Origin: Cystobacterineae bacterium
GTDB lineage: Bacteria; Myxococcota; Myxococcia; Myxococcales; Myxococcaceae
Reading direction: 5' to 3'
Assembly: GCA_009782175.1 (NCBI GenBank)
Contig: WRKR01000016.1
Span: 1 to 58,065, forward strand
DNA: 58,065 nucleotides
This document shows positions 43,441 to 52,182 of the stretch, one piece after another (positions within the stretch are counted from its first letter, which is position 1; the number at the start of each line of letters is the position of its first letter). Below the pieces are notes generated by a model. The model did no database searches and was not told the DNA's origin. It saw only the letters and a list, made by a program, of their open reading frames with translations. A program made the position numbers and the translations under genes.

Positions 43441-43530
43441 TGGCGGAGAGAGAGGGATTCGAACCCTCGATACCCTTTCGAGTATGCAGGTTTAGCAAAC
43501 CTGTGCCTTCAGCCGCTCGGCCATCTCTCC
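43441..43530 (-). tRNA. tRNA-Ser (anticodon GCT)
   Basis: Acceptor GGAGAGA pairs with TCTCTCC, anticodon stem CAGGT/ACCTG with loop TTGCTAA (GCT), a long variable arm and a normal T-arm. Unlike the other two tRNAs here, the CCA end is encoded (43441-43443). TTGACA lies about 26 bases upstream, without a clear -10. Confidence 0.95.
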
Positions 43531-43636
43531 TCAAAAGTCTGTTTTCAAACTGTCAAAGAACACCCAAACCAGCCCTTAAAGCAGGCTGAAATCCAAGCAA
43601 AAAGCACGCAACACAAACACCTTTTTCTGGCACCTT

Positions 43637-43676
43637 TTTCTTGCTTGCCCACAATGTTTCTTGCTTGCCCACAATG
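43637..43676. repeat. 20-base tandem duplication
   Basis: TTTCTTGCTTGCCCACAATG occurs twice head to tail (43637-43656, 43657-43676) in the gap between tRNA-Ser(GCT) and the Spy/CpxP-like gene. The remainder of that gap shows nothing else. Confidence 0.8.
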
Positions 43677-43813
43677 CTTTGCCGCTCTCTATACCGTAAA
43701 TTTTAAAAGCTCAAGCCCCAAAAACCCAAAGGCCACAAAGCCCCAAAACGCTGAGGCTACCTCCGCGCATTTGGGGCCAAAGTATGAGGCTTCAACCCCA
43801 GCCGCTCTATGGC

Positions 43814-44332
43814 TCAGTCCTCCACACACAAGCTCTGCGGGAGGGGCTTGCCATGCTTCCCTTTCATACCTTTGCGTCCTTTGTGAAATTTTTCACTTTT
43901 CAGCTTCTCCCACAGCTCTGGCCCCAACTCCTGGCGCAAGGCCAACATAAAACGCGTCTGGCTTTTTCTGAGCTCCAAACTGGCGGCTGAAGCGAGGGAT
44001 AACCTCAGCATAACCTCCTCCTCATTCGGCGAAGGCTCCTCAAGGGCTTTTTTCAAGGCCTCATGGGCTTCCTTGAGGGCAGTCTCCTGAGGCAGGGCCG
44101 CGGTGCGTAAATTTTCAGCCAGCACCTCTATTTTCTGCACTTGCTCCGCAGAAAGTTTCAACTCTTTGACAAGCTCCGCAGGAAGAGGCTTTTCCATCAT
44201 CCATATCCACGCGTGCATTCCATGCCCATGCCCATGCATATGTCTCCCTTCACCGCGTTTAACAGGTTGTGCCCAAACCGCAAATGAAGCTAAAAGAGCC
44301 AACAGCAACCCTCTTGTGAGTGTATTCATCAT
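43814..44332 (-). CDS. Spy/CpxP-like periplasmic protein with His-rich N-terminus
   Basis: About 172 residues: signal peptide LLLALLASFAVWA, a His/Gly/Met stretch (RHMHGHGHGMHAW), then helices of the LTXXQ/heavy-metal resistance type (LVKELKLSAEQVQKIEVLAENLR, later RLSLASAASLELRKSQTRFMLALRQ). Spy/CpxP/ZraP proteins are periplasmic chaperones or metal sensors. The His-rich start suggests Zn, Cu or Ni binding, which is inference. Two ATGs in tandem (44332, 44329) follow GAGAGG. Divergent from the kinase gene at 44624. Confidence 0.75.
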   Translation of the reverse strand: MMNTLTRGLLLALLASFAVWAQPVKRGEGRHMHGHGHGMHAWIWMMEKPLPAELVKELKLSAEQVQKIEVLAENLRTAALPQETALKEAHEALKKALEEPSPNEEEVMLRLSLASAASLELRKSQTRFMLALRQELGPELWEKLKSEKFHKGRKGMKGKHGKPLPQSLCVED

Positions 44333-44623
44333 CCTCTTTTCCTCTCGCTTTCTGTTTGTTTCAGGTTTTTTTGATGCCCACTTCTGCTTCCTTCGTCCAT
44401 GCTCATGGTTATATGAGAGAAACATCCTTCCTCAGGTTGCCTTGAGAGAATGAACAAAATGAACCTTTTAAAAGACAACCGCGCCTTTCAGACACACCCT
44501 TTGGATAAAGCGCGCACCTCATATTCTCCCTAAAGAAGCTCGACAGCAAACTCAAAGTGAGGCTAGCATTGATATGGTTGCCCGCACTGCATTTGGGTTT
44601 TTTGAAGAAACCTTCCAAACACA

Positions 44624-46540
44624 ATGAAATTATTGGCTAATACTTCTCTTTCGCGTCCACAACCCCAAGACAGCATTCCCGGCTATAGGCTGGAGCATTT
44701 GCTGGGCCGGGGGGGCATGGGAGAAGTCCACAAAGCAAGGCAACTCTCCCTCAACAGGCCTGTGGCCATTAAGCTGCTTTCCGCTGAGTTGTCCGCAGAT
44801 GCAAGCTCCGTCGCGCGTTTTGAGCGCGAAGCCGCTGCCATGGCAGCCCTCTCGCACCCCAACATTGTCACCATTTTGGACAAAGGCGCCACAGAGGAGA
44901 AAACCTATTATATCGTCATGGAATATGTGGAGGGGCCTTCACTGCGCGAGGTGTTGAGGGCGCCTGACTTTGAGCCTATGGCCGCGCTCAAACTGTTTTC
45001 CCACATTTGCCAGGCTGTTGCCTATGCGCATACGCGCGGCGTCATCCACAGGGACTTGAAGCCTGAAAACATTCTCATTGACGAGTTGGCCGGCAACATT
45101 CCCAAGGTGATGGATTTTGGGTTGGCGGGTTTGACAAAAAACGGCAACATCTCACACGAACACCCCAACTTGACGCAGTCCTATATGGCCATGGGCACAG
45201 CGGCCTATATGGCGCCAGAGCAACAGTCCGACGCACGCAGCGCGGACCACCGCGCCGACATTTTCTCCTTGGGCATTTTGCTTTATGAAATTTTGACAGG
45301 GCAGCCACCCTCCCGTGGCGTATGCTCCCTCCCCTCGGAGCAAAAGCCCTTCCTCGACAAACGCTTGGACTTTATTGTCACCTCTTGCCTCAAACAGGAG
45401 CCCTCTCAGCGTTTTGCCTCTGTGGAAGAGTTGATGAAGGCCATTGAGCCTTTGTTGCCGGGGACACCCGAGCTTTACATAGGGCGCAAGGGGCGTTGGT
45501 TGAGGGCCAAAGCCCAACTGAGACGCTTCTCCTGGTGGGGGTTGGCCCTGTTTAGCCTATGCATGGCTTTGTTTGTCAGCAGCATTGTTGTGGGCAGCTT
45601 TTGGCGCAAACCGGGCAGTGCCCCACCCCTGGGTATACAGCTGACGACGGAGACGGGTTTGCGCTCCCCACTCACAGCCCCAGGCCGCATTGAGTCCCCA
45701 GGGCGCCGCGCCCTATTGGGGGAGGGGCCAGATAGCTTGGCACTCATTGCCAAAGGAAACAAACCCCTCTTGAGTGGGGGTGAAGTCCGCTTTAACGCCA
45801 ACTCAAAAGCCCCAGCAGGCCTCCTGGAGTTGGACGTCAACATTTCAGGTGAGGGGCTTGAGGCTTCTGCCCTCGTTATACTGGCTGAGGAGCAGGCTTC
45901 TGCCTTGGAGCCTCTCTGGGCTTTGTGGCGCGGCCCCAAAGCTGAAAACCGAAGCGCCCTCATGCTTATAGGCGAAAGCAGCCACTATGTTGCCCTTATA
46001 CTCTCCTCCAATGGCAGCCCCCCCACCCTCGAGTGGGCTTTGGGCTCTGAAAAACGCGCCACCCTCTTGGCCCCCTTGCCCCTCAGCTCTAAAACCATTC
46101 CCTTAAGCCTCCATATTGAGCCTGAAACCGGTGTGGTGTCCGCCTTCCTCGGCAAAGGCAGGGACAAACGCATGCTGGGAGAGCCTGTACACCTGGGCCC
46201 CCAATGGCTCAGCCTGTTTGGGCAAACCCCTCACCTCGCGGTGGGTTGCCTCCAGGGGCCCTGCACCTTCTCCAACCTCGAAATCCGCGCCCTCTATGTT
46301 CCACCGCCAGCACCTGCCAACCTGCTTTTTCCTCTTGTGCCAGAAATTATTCCAGAGCCCACGCCTGCTCCTGTTGCCAAAACCGCTAAACCCAGCAAGC
46401 CACCCATAGCTTCTCCTGAAAAAAAACCGGTCAAACCCTCTGCAACGGCACCTTCGCCTAAAAACACCAGGCCCGCTGCGCCTCCTGCTAAAAAACCGGC
46501 TAAACCCATAACGGCACCTTCTAAAAAAAGCGGCCGCTAA
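44624..46540 (+). CDS. Membrane Ser/Thr protein kinase with C-terminal sensor-like domain
   Basis: A 638-residue Hanks-type kinase. The glycine loop is GRGGMGEV (28-35), Lys50 in AIK, HRDLKPEN at 142-149, DFG at 164-166 and APE near 197-199, so it should be active. One membrane helix spans about 303-327. Outside it, a beta-rich domain (about 345-565) resembles laminin-G/concanavalin-type sandwiches, as judged by pattern only. The last 65 residues are a Pro/Lys/Ala tail (PVAKTAKPSKPP). A membrane kinase of this design would sense an envelope ligand. It is followed by the large TPR lipoprotein gene. Confidence 0.92.
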   Translation: MKLLANTSLSRPQPQDSIPGYRLEHLLGRGGMGEVHKARQLSLNRPVAIKLLSAELSADASSVARFEREAAAMAALSHPNIVTILDKGATEEKTYYIVMEYVEGPSLREVLRAPDFEPMAALKLFSHICQAVAYAHTRGVIHRDLKPENILIDELAGNIPKVMDFGLAGLTKNGNISHEHPNLTQSYMAMGTAAYMAPEQQSDARSADHRADIFSLGILLYEILTGQPPSRGVCSLPSEQKPFLDKRLDFIVTSCLKQEPSQRFASVEELMKAIEPLLPGTPELYIGRKGRWLRAKAQLRRFSWWGLALFSLCMALFVSSIVVGSFWRKPGSAPPLGIQLTTETGLRSPLTAPGRIESPGRRALLGEGPDSLALIAKGNKPLLSGGEVRFNANSKAPAGLLELDVNISGEGLEASALVILAEEQASALEPLWALWRGPKAENRSALMLIGESSHYVALILSSNGSPPTLEWALGSEKRATLLAPLPLSSKTIPLSLHIEPETGVVSAFLGKGRDKRMLGEPVHLGPQWLSLFGQTPHLAVGCLQGPCTFSNLEIRALYVPPPAPANLLFPLVPEIIPEPTPAPVAKTAKPSKPPIASPEKKPVKPSATAPSPKNTRPAAPPAKKPAKPITAPSKKSGR

Positions 46541-46772
46541 GCCGGCTTCACCTGGGCATGAGGCCGAGCAGCAGGCCGAAGCAGCCTCGTTTGGTTATAA
46601 GGAGCAAGGCTTGGCTCCCATGGGGAGGGCCTGTCTATTTGAGGCCGCTCCATAAACGCGCTTCACCAGAAAAGCGGCCTGGTGTGCGGAGTTTTGGTGC
46701 AAACGCTCGCCTGCTGAGTAAAGCTTGTTTTATATTATGCCCTTCTCCTTCAGGCTCCTTTGGGTTCCCTTT

Positions 46773-49700
46773 ATGCGCTTTCCCCTTCTGTTTGTTTTTT
46801 GCCTCTGCTTCCTCCTGGGTTGCTCTCAAAACCTAAGGCCTGGCCTCCTGGCCCTCGAAAAAGCCTATTCCAGCCAACCCACCTCCGCACCTCAATTGGC
46901 CATGGCTGGCCACTATGCCCTTTTGGCTGCGGACAACACCCAAGAGGCCGAAGGCTATTTTGAAAAAGCCCTCCTGCAAGAAGAAAACCTGCCTTGGGCA
47001 CTCTATGGCCTCATGCTGGTGGCCCATGGCCATGTGGACTTTCAAAAACAGGCCGACGCGGCCCTGCGGCTTTTGCAAACACAGGCACAACACCCTCTGG
47101 CTGAAGTGGCCGCACAACACCTGCTTCGCATAAAAGGCATTTCCCCCAGCTTGGACTTGAAAATTTTTGAGCGCCTCCTCCCTCTGCGGTTGGAAGGGGA
47201 AGCCGCTATACTCCAAGCTGACATTCTCGCGGATATGGCCTATCGCCAGGCGGACTTCCAAAACGCTGCCCGCTTCCTCGCAGAGAGCGGCAAACCCAAT
47301 GCCTGGAGTTTGGTGGGGCCTTTGTTTCCTTCACGCCTGCTCAGCTTTGCCGAGCCCTTGGAGATAGAGGCCACTGGGGATTTGCGGACACTCCCCAACA
47401 ATGCCTTGGGCCCTGTCCCCTTGCGTATACTCCATAGCCCTATGGGGCTTCGCCAAATACCCTATGAGGGCAATGCCGGTGAGGTGTATGTGCTGGCCAC
47501 AGAAGTGGAAGTCCTCCAGCCAGGCCCCTATGCCATCCGCATCCTCTGGGATGAAAATTATGTGCTGTTTGTTAACCAACAACAGCTTTTAAGCTCCCTC
47601 CACTTTCCTGTTTTGGGGCCCCGCCTCCAAACCGTTGTGCTGCATTTGGAGGCAGGTTGGCACCGCCTCATGCTGCGCACCCCTTCAACTCGCCCCAACA
47701 GCAATGTGGATTTTCGCGTTTCCCCACTTGCCGGCGACAACACGCCCCTTCGCTTTCGCCCTGCACAGGGCCAAGCCCCCCGCCCCCTTGCAAAGCTTCA
47801 GGCCACAGTCCACACTCCGGCGGAGTTGTTGTTTGAAAAACTCCAAGAAGAGGTGGGTGAGGGCCTTGCCGCTTTTGTTGTGGCCCAAAGCTATGCCGTG
47901 CAAGATGCAAACCAGGCCAAACGCTTCCTCCATTTTTGGCCAGAAAACATGGCCACCTCTCACCTCCACCTCCTGCGTGCGGAAATAGAGGCGGCAGACG
48001 CGCAAACCATGGAGGCTTCAGCACGCGCCAAAGTCTCCTGGGAGTTGGAAAATGCACAACGCAAAAACCCTCAATTGCTGCGCGCGGCCTTGCTTGGCTT
48101 GCGCCTTAACCTCAATGAAAGCCGCCAGGCGGCTGCGGAGCAGTTGCTGCAAAAAACGCAGCAGCGCTTTGGACGTTTGCCCGCTGAGTTTGAGTTTGAG
48201 AATGCACGCCTCTATTTGGAGCTTGGGCTGCATGCGGAAACGCAAAAAATTGTTGAGCGCCTTTCCAACGCCGGAAAGGGCCTGTGCAGTGCCAGCTTTT
48301 TGCTGCACCAACTGGCCATAAAGCAACGCGCTAACCCACAAAGCCAAACGAGCCTCGAAGCTTTTTCTCTTTGCCCGGGCGCTGAAGAGGCGCGCGTGGC
48401 TTTTTTTAAAGCCCGCGGAGAGTGGGAAAAGGTGTTGCCCATTTTAGAGCGTCTGGAGAAGGAGGATGAGAGCAGGGTTGCCTTTCTCTTTGAAGAGCAT
48501 ACGCGTGTTTTGCTGGCCCAACGCCGCTTTGAAGAGGCGTTAAAATACCTCAAAACCGTGGAGCCCCAATGGCCCTATAAAGCCAGCCTATACCACCTCA
48601 TGGCTGACATTTATGAGGCCCTGGGAGAAAACCCCCAAGCTTTGCAGGCCAGACAAAAAGCCCTCAAACTCATGCCCGCGGATTTAAACCTGCAAAGGCT
48701 TGTGGAGCGCTCCCTCACAGGCAAGGAGTTGCTTGAAGCGTTTGCCATTTCCACAGAAGAGGCACTCAAAACCTATGCCAACACCGAGAGAGCAGAGGCC
48801 AGTGATACGGCCTATATTTTAGATGCAAGCGCCATGCGTTTTTTTGAGGACGGCTCCATGGTGGAGCGCACTCACATTATTGAGAAGGCTTTCTCCCAGC
48901 GCGGCGTTATGCAAGCTGCCGAAGTAGAAATTCCACCCGGCGCCATTCTCCTCAAACTGCGTACACTCAAGGCAGATGGAAGCATTTTGGAGCCAGAGTC
49001 CATTGAGCATAAAAACAGCATCAGCATGCCCTCGGTTGAGCCTGGGGATATGGTGGAGGTGGAATATTTAAACGCACAACCCTCTCGCGGCTTGTTGCGT
49101 CCCGGGTTTTCTTCTCCGGCGTTTTTCTTCCAAGTCCCCTTCAAACCCAACAGCTGGTCCACGTTGACGGTTGTTGCACCCAAAACCTTCAAAGTCCAAG
49201 TGGACGCTCAAGGGCAGCCAACACGCCCCCTGCAGCTTAGAGGAGAGGAGTTGGTTTTCTCCCATGAGGAGAAAAACCTCCCCGCTTTTGAGGTGGCCCC
49301 CCACTCCCCTCCATTGCAAACGGAATGGCTGCCCTTCATCAGCGTGGGGGCAAATATCGGCTATGAGGATTTTGTTCATGCAGCCGCGGACAATGGCCTT
49401 GAGGCGGGGAGAGCCAGCTTTGAGGTGGAGCAGTTTGCGCGCAAAGCAGCGGCAGGCCAGCAGGGCATTGCTGCCGTGGAGGCCATATATAATGCGGTAC
49501 ATAGCCAAATTGTGGATGGCGGCAGCATGCAAATTTCCGCGGCAGCCACCGTGGGCAATGACAGGGGCAGCCGGTTTTGGCTTTTATATGCCGCACTCAA
49601 ATCCCTCGGCATGGATGTGCGTGTTGCCGCGGCTTTGTCCATTTTCTCAAACCCCAAACCCATGCTGTTTCCTCCTCCCAACAACCTCGGTTATTGGTGC

Positions 49701-50504
49701 CTTCGGGTGAAACTCAAAAACCACCCCCCCGTGTGGTTGGATGCCTCTACACGCTTTCTCCCCTTTGGCAGCTTGCCGGAATATGTGGACAAACACAGCG
49801 CCTATGTCCTCCCTGAAATAGGCGCCCCTCTGGAAAGGGTATCCCTGCCGGAGGCTGTGCCTTCCTTGCACAACTTTAAACTCAACCTGCAGTTGGACGA
49901 GAAAGGAAACCTCTCTGGCGAAGGAGAAGAAACACACACCGGCTTTATGGCAGCCAGGCTCAGTGAGAGTTTTGGAAAACTCCCTGAAGAGCAACGGCAA
50001 TTTAAAATACAAGACAATTTAAGCGAGCAGTTTGCAGGCGTCAGCGTTGAAAACATTGAAATTGTGCCCGTCAAAGCCCCCGGAGAAGCTTTTGTCATCC
50101 GCTATCAGCTTAAAGCCCAGGGCTTTGCACGGACAAGCGACAACAACACCTGGGTGCTGCCCTCCATCAGCCCCTTGCAAAAACTTGGACAACGCTATGC
50201 CACCGTGGGCTTTCGCACAACAACCCTCTTCATCCCCTCTCCGGAAAACCTCAAAATACAGCTGAACCTCACCCTGCCTGAAAACGTCGAGGTGACAGAG
50301 CCCATAGAAAGCAAACAAATACTCTCCCCATGGGGAAGCTTTGTACGGCAGGAAACCGCCCACAAAAATACGCTGGTGTTGGAAGAGCGTTTTCAACTGG
50401 CACAAGGACGCATTCCCCCAGAAAATTATGAGCAATTTGTTGGTTTTGCAGGGGAGGTGGATTTGTTCCAAGCCCATGAGTTTGTGCTTTCCAGGCTTCC
50501 CTGA
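46773..50504 (+). CDS. TPR lipoprotein with DUF3857 and degenerate transglutaminase-like domain
   Basis: About 1243 residues. The ATG at 46773 gives a lipoprotein signal (FPLLFVFCLCFLLGC); the frame opens earlier at 46725. TPR-like helices fill much of residues 25-700. From about 700, DUF3857-type strands (MRFFEDGSMVERTHIIEKAFSQRG) lead to a transglutaminase-like fold. The catalytic triad is lost: the Cys region reads NDRGSRFWLLYAALKSLG without Cys, the His position reads GYWCLRV, and only the Asp-like WLDAST remains. I infer a binding or scaffold function in the envelope. It begins about 230 bases after the kinase gene, and no terminator is obvious between them. Confidence 0.82.
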   Translation: MRFPLLFVFCLCFLLGCSQNLRPGLLALEKAYSSQPTSAPQLAMAGHYALLAADNTQEAEGYFEKALLQEENLPWALYGLMLVAHGHVDFQKQADAALRLLQTQAQHPLAEVAAQHLLRIKGISPSLDLKIFERLLPLRLEGEAAILQADILADMAYRQADFQNAARFLAESGKPNAWSLVGPLFPSRLLSFAEPLEIEATGDLRTLPNNALGPVPLRILHSPMGLRQIPYEGNAGEVYVLATEVEVLQPGPYAIRILWDENYVLFVNQQQLLSSLHFPVLGPRLQTVVLHLEAGWHRLMLRTPSTRPNSNVDFRVSPLAGDNTPLRFRPAQGQAPRPLAKLQATVHTPAELLFEKLQEEVGEGLAAFVVAQSYAVQDANQAKRFLHFWPENMATSHLHLLRAEIEAADAQTMEASARAKVSWELENAQRKNPQLLRAALLGLRLNLNESRQAAAEQLLQKTQQRFGRLPAEFEFENARLYLELGLHAETQKIVERLSNAGKGLCSASFLLHQLAIKQRANPQSQTSLEAFSLCPGAEEARVAFFKARGEWEKVLPILERLEKEDESRVAFLFEEHTRVLLAQRRFEEALKYLKTVEPQWPYKASLYHLMADIYEALGENPQALQARQKALKLMPADLNLQRLVERSLTGKELLEAFAISTEEALKTYANTERAEASDTAYILDASAMRFFEDGSMVERTHIIEKAFSQRGVMQAAEVEIPPGAILLKLRTLKADGSILEPESIEHKNSISMPSVEPGDMVEVEYLNAQPSRGLLRPGFSSPAFFFQVPFKPNSWSTLTVVAPKTFKVQVDAQGQPTRPLQLRGEELVFSHEEKNLPAFEVAPHSPPLQTEWLPFISVGANIGYEDFVHAAADNGLEAGRASFEVEQFARKAAAGQQGIAAVEAIYNAVHSQIVDGGSMQISAAATVGNDRGSRFWLLYAALKSLGMDVRVAAALSIFSNPKPMLFPPPNNLGYWCLRVKLKNHPPVWLDASTRFLPFGSLPEYVDKHSAYVLPEIGAPLERVSLPEAVPSLHNFKLNLQLDEKGNLSGEGEETHTGFMAARLSESFGKLPEEQRQFKIQDNLSEQFAGVSVENIEIVPVKAPGEAFVIRYQLKAQGFARTSDNNTWVLPSISPLQKLGQRYATVGFRTTTLFIPSPENLKIQLNLTLPENVEVTEPIESKQILSPWGSFVRQETAHKNTLVLEERFQLAQGRIPPENYEQFVGFAGEVDLFQAHEFVLSRLP

Positions 50505-50603
50505 AGGGCTTTCAACTATTGCAACTCAGTCGCATTTGTGCTTTTAAGGGTGCAACCGCTTAGAAGTTTGAGCCGTCCATAAGAAGCAGCCAGCGGAGGG
50601 TTT

Positions 50604-50999
50604 GTGTCCGTTAAAGCCAAGCATGTTGGATTCGACAATTTGGGGCAGTTTTTGTCATTGTTGTGCATTGTGCACTGTGCACTCATGCCTTTGGTGTTGG
50701 CGGCTTTGCCTGCGGCGACCTCGTTTATGGAGGGTTGGCACCCTGTTTTGTTTGCGCTGGTGTTGGCCACATGCTTTTTGGCCTTGGTACCTGGCTCTCG
50801 CCAACACCGCCGTTGGGGGGCGTGGCCCTGGGCGCTTTCGGGCATTGCCTTGTTGGCCACAGCCATGCTGTGCTTTCATGAAAAACCCCTCTATGAAATT
50901 CTCGTCTCCTCTGGGGGGGCTTTTTGCATGCTCATGGCACACCACAAAAACCGCAAGCACCTCAAAAATTGCAACTGCTGCCCCCACGCTCGCCGCTAG
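50604..50999 (+). CDS. MerC-like membrane protein
   Basis: A 131-residue membrane protein. The opening LGQFLSLLCIVHCALMPLVLAALPA carries the Cys-x-x-His-Cys arrangement of the MerC family, and about four hydrophobic helices follow, ending in a Cys/His-rich tail (NCNCCPHAR). MerC proteins take up Hg(II) in mer operons, but relatives without mer genes, as here, may handle other metals. The GTG start has GGAGG about four bases upstream. No merA or merR is near. Confidence 0.72.
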   Translation: MSVKAKHVGFDNLGQFLSLLCIVHCALMPLVLAALPAATSFMEGWHPVLFALVLATCFLALVPGSRQHRRWGAWPWALSGIALLATAMLCFHEKPLYEILVSSGGAFCMLMAHHKNRKHLKNCNCCPHARR

Positions 51000-51033
51000 A
51001 CCGCTTTCACTTTGACATGATCTCTTCGTTGGG

Positions 51034-51075
51034 CTCCGGTTTCGCTCAGGTCATGCACTTAAGTGCACTCCCTTC
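51034..51075 (+). repeat. Dispersed intergenic repeat, copy 2
   Basis: CTCCGGTTTC followed by GCTCAGGTCAT and the palindrome GCACTTAAGTGC, then TCCCTTC, matches the element at 42481-42529 apart from that copy's six-base insertion. It lies in the gene-free stretch after the MerC-like gene. Confidence 0.5.
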
Positions 51076-51128
51076 ACGAAATCCTCGCCCGCCTCGACCT
51101 CATGCCAAATTGAAACCGGTCTGGAGAA

Positions 51129-51539
51129 TCAAATCAGTTCTAAGTAAAAGCGGTCTAGGGCCCGTTCCTCCATTCTGTGTATAGGGGAAAAGCTATATAG
51201 CGCGCTTTTGCTTCGCTCGAGTTGAAGACAAAGCTCACTTTTGCGGGGCTCACTTTTGCAGGGCTCACTTTCGCGGGGCTCGCTTTCGCATGCCAAGGCG
51301 TTTTCCCCGCTATGCTCACGCAGGCGAAAATCCACAATGGGGCTCTTCAACCCCAACCGCTCCAGCTCCAGGTCTGAAAACAAAAAGGGCTTTGAAAAAA
51401 ACCGCTGCAAATAGCCTGGGATAGAACAACAAAAGCAGGGAAGAACAAAAGAAAAGTTGACTTGAGGGTTTATGACGCATACGAATGTTGAAAACGTATT
51501 ACGCGCAAAACTCAGGGAGGTTTTGCTCGGAGAGTCCAA
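51129..51539 (-). CDS. Doubtful ORF, possibly a gene fragment
   Basis: An open frame of 136 codons with only a TTG start and no ribosome site. The middle (FLFSDLELERLGLKSPIVDF) looks protein-like, while the rest is built on the 15-base repeat (units such as ESEPR and KSEPC). It has no family match that I know. It may be a decayed gene or chance. Apart from this and the two repeats, the 51000-51597 stretch holds nothing recognisable; no cobalamin or other riboswitch was seen. Confidence 0.2.
   Translation of the reverse strand: MDSPSKTSLSFARNTFSTFVCVINPQVNFSFVLPCFCCSIPGYLQRFFSKPFLFSDLELERLGLKSPIVDFRLREHSGENALACESEPRESEPCKSEPRKSELCLQLERSKSALYSFSPIHRMEERALDRFYLELI
51233..51292. repeat. 15-base tandem repeat, four units
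   Basis: Units of type GCTCACTTTTGCGGG run head to tail at 51233-51247, 51248-51262, 51263-51277 and 51278-51292, with few mismatches. Confidence 0.9.
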
Positions 51540-51597
51540 CTTTGAAAAAGCAGGGCCTTAAAAAAAACAAACTGAAGGAGCCACAAGGAGGTTTGAG

Positions 51598-52182
51598 TTG
51601 AACTTGCAGGCCATTAGCCGGGCTTCGGCGCTTGCGGTTATGGGGTTGCTTTTGCCCTTTCTCTTCCACAGGCTGGGACCGCTGGGGAGGGTATTTCTCC
51701 CCATGTATTTGCCCCTCCTGGTAGGGGCCTTTATTTTGCCCATGAGGTGGGCGGTGGCCCTGGGCGTGCTGACGCCTCTGCTTTCTGCCTCGCTGACGGG
51801 CATGCCCTCCTGGCTGACGCCCGTGCCCATATGGATGGCCCTGGAGTTGGGCTTTATGGCCTTCATGTGCCAGCTGCTGGGGCGCAAACTGCCGGTGCCC
51901 TGGGCCCTGGCCTTCAGCCTCTTGCTGGGGCGCTGCCTGCACGCAGGCCTCGTGCTGGCCAGCGTACAACTCCTGGCGTTGACGCCTCAGCCCACAGCCA
52001 ACGTGCAACTCCTGGAAAAATTGCTGTCCATGGCCCCATGGCTTTCTGCCTGGCCAGGGCTTTTGCTGGCCTTAACCTCCTCGGTTTTTGCACTGCCCGG
52101 CCTCGTGCTGGCCATGCTGGTGGTGCCCACCGGCGTTGCGGCACTGCGCCGTTGGGACATGCGCCTGGAGACTTTAAAATGA
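51598..52182 (+). CDS. ECF transporter S component-like membrane protein
   Basis: A 194-residue membrane protein with about six helices. The block FLPMYLPLLVGAFILP, then LGVLTPLLSASLTGMPSW and MALELGFMAFM resembles the S-component (ECF_trnsprt) pattern in which LPMHIPVLLAG and LTPLLSxxLTGMPP are typical. S components bind a vitamin or metal in the inner membrane; the substrate is unknown and no EcfA/EcfT genes are in the window. The TTG start is well supported by AAGGAGG with a six-base gap. It overlaps the TonB receptor gene by four bases (ATGA). Confidence 0.75.
   Translation: MNLQAISRASALAVMGLLLPFLFHRLGPLGRVFLPMYLPLLVGAFILPMRWAVALGVLTPLLSASLTGMPSWLTPVPIWMALELGFMAFMCQLLGRKLPVPWALAFSLLLGRCLHAGLVLASVQLLALTPQPTANVQLLEKLLSMAPWLSAWPGLLLALTSSVFALPGLVLAMLVVPTGVAALRRWDMRLETLK

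Noticed and set aside
50604-50999. Mercury resistance operon
   Set aside because: A single MerC-like gene without merA, merR, merT or merP is not enough to call a mer operon.
51000-51597. Cobalamin or other vitamin riboswitch before the ECF/TonB operon
   Set aside because: No B12 box or other conserved riboswitch core was found by eye in the leader region.
51747-52178. Long N-terminal extension of the TonB receptor frame
   Set aside because: It lies in another frame of the ECF S-component gene, and a signal peptide begins at the ATG at 52179, which overlaps the upstream stop by four bases.
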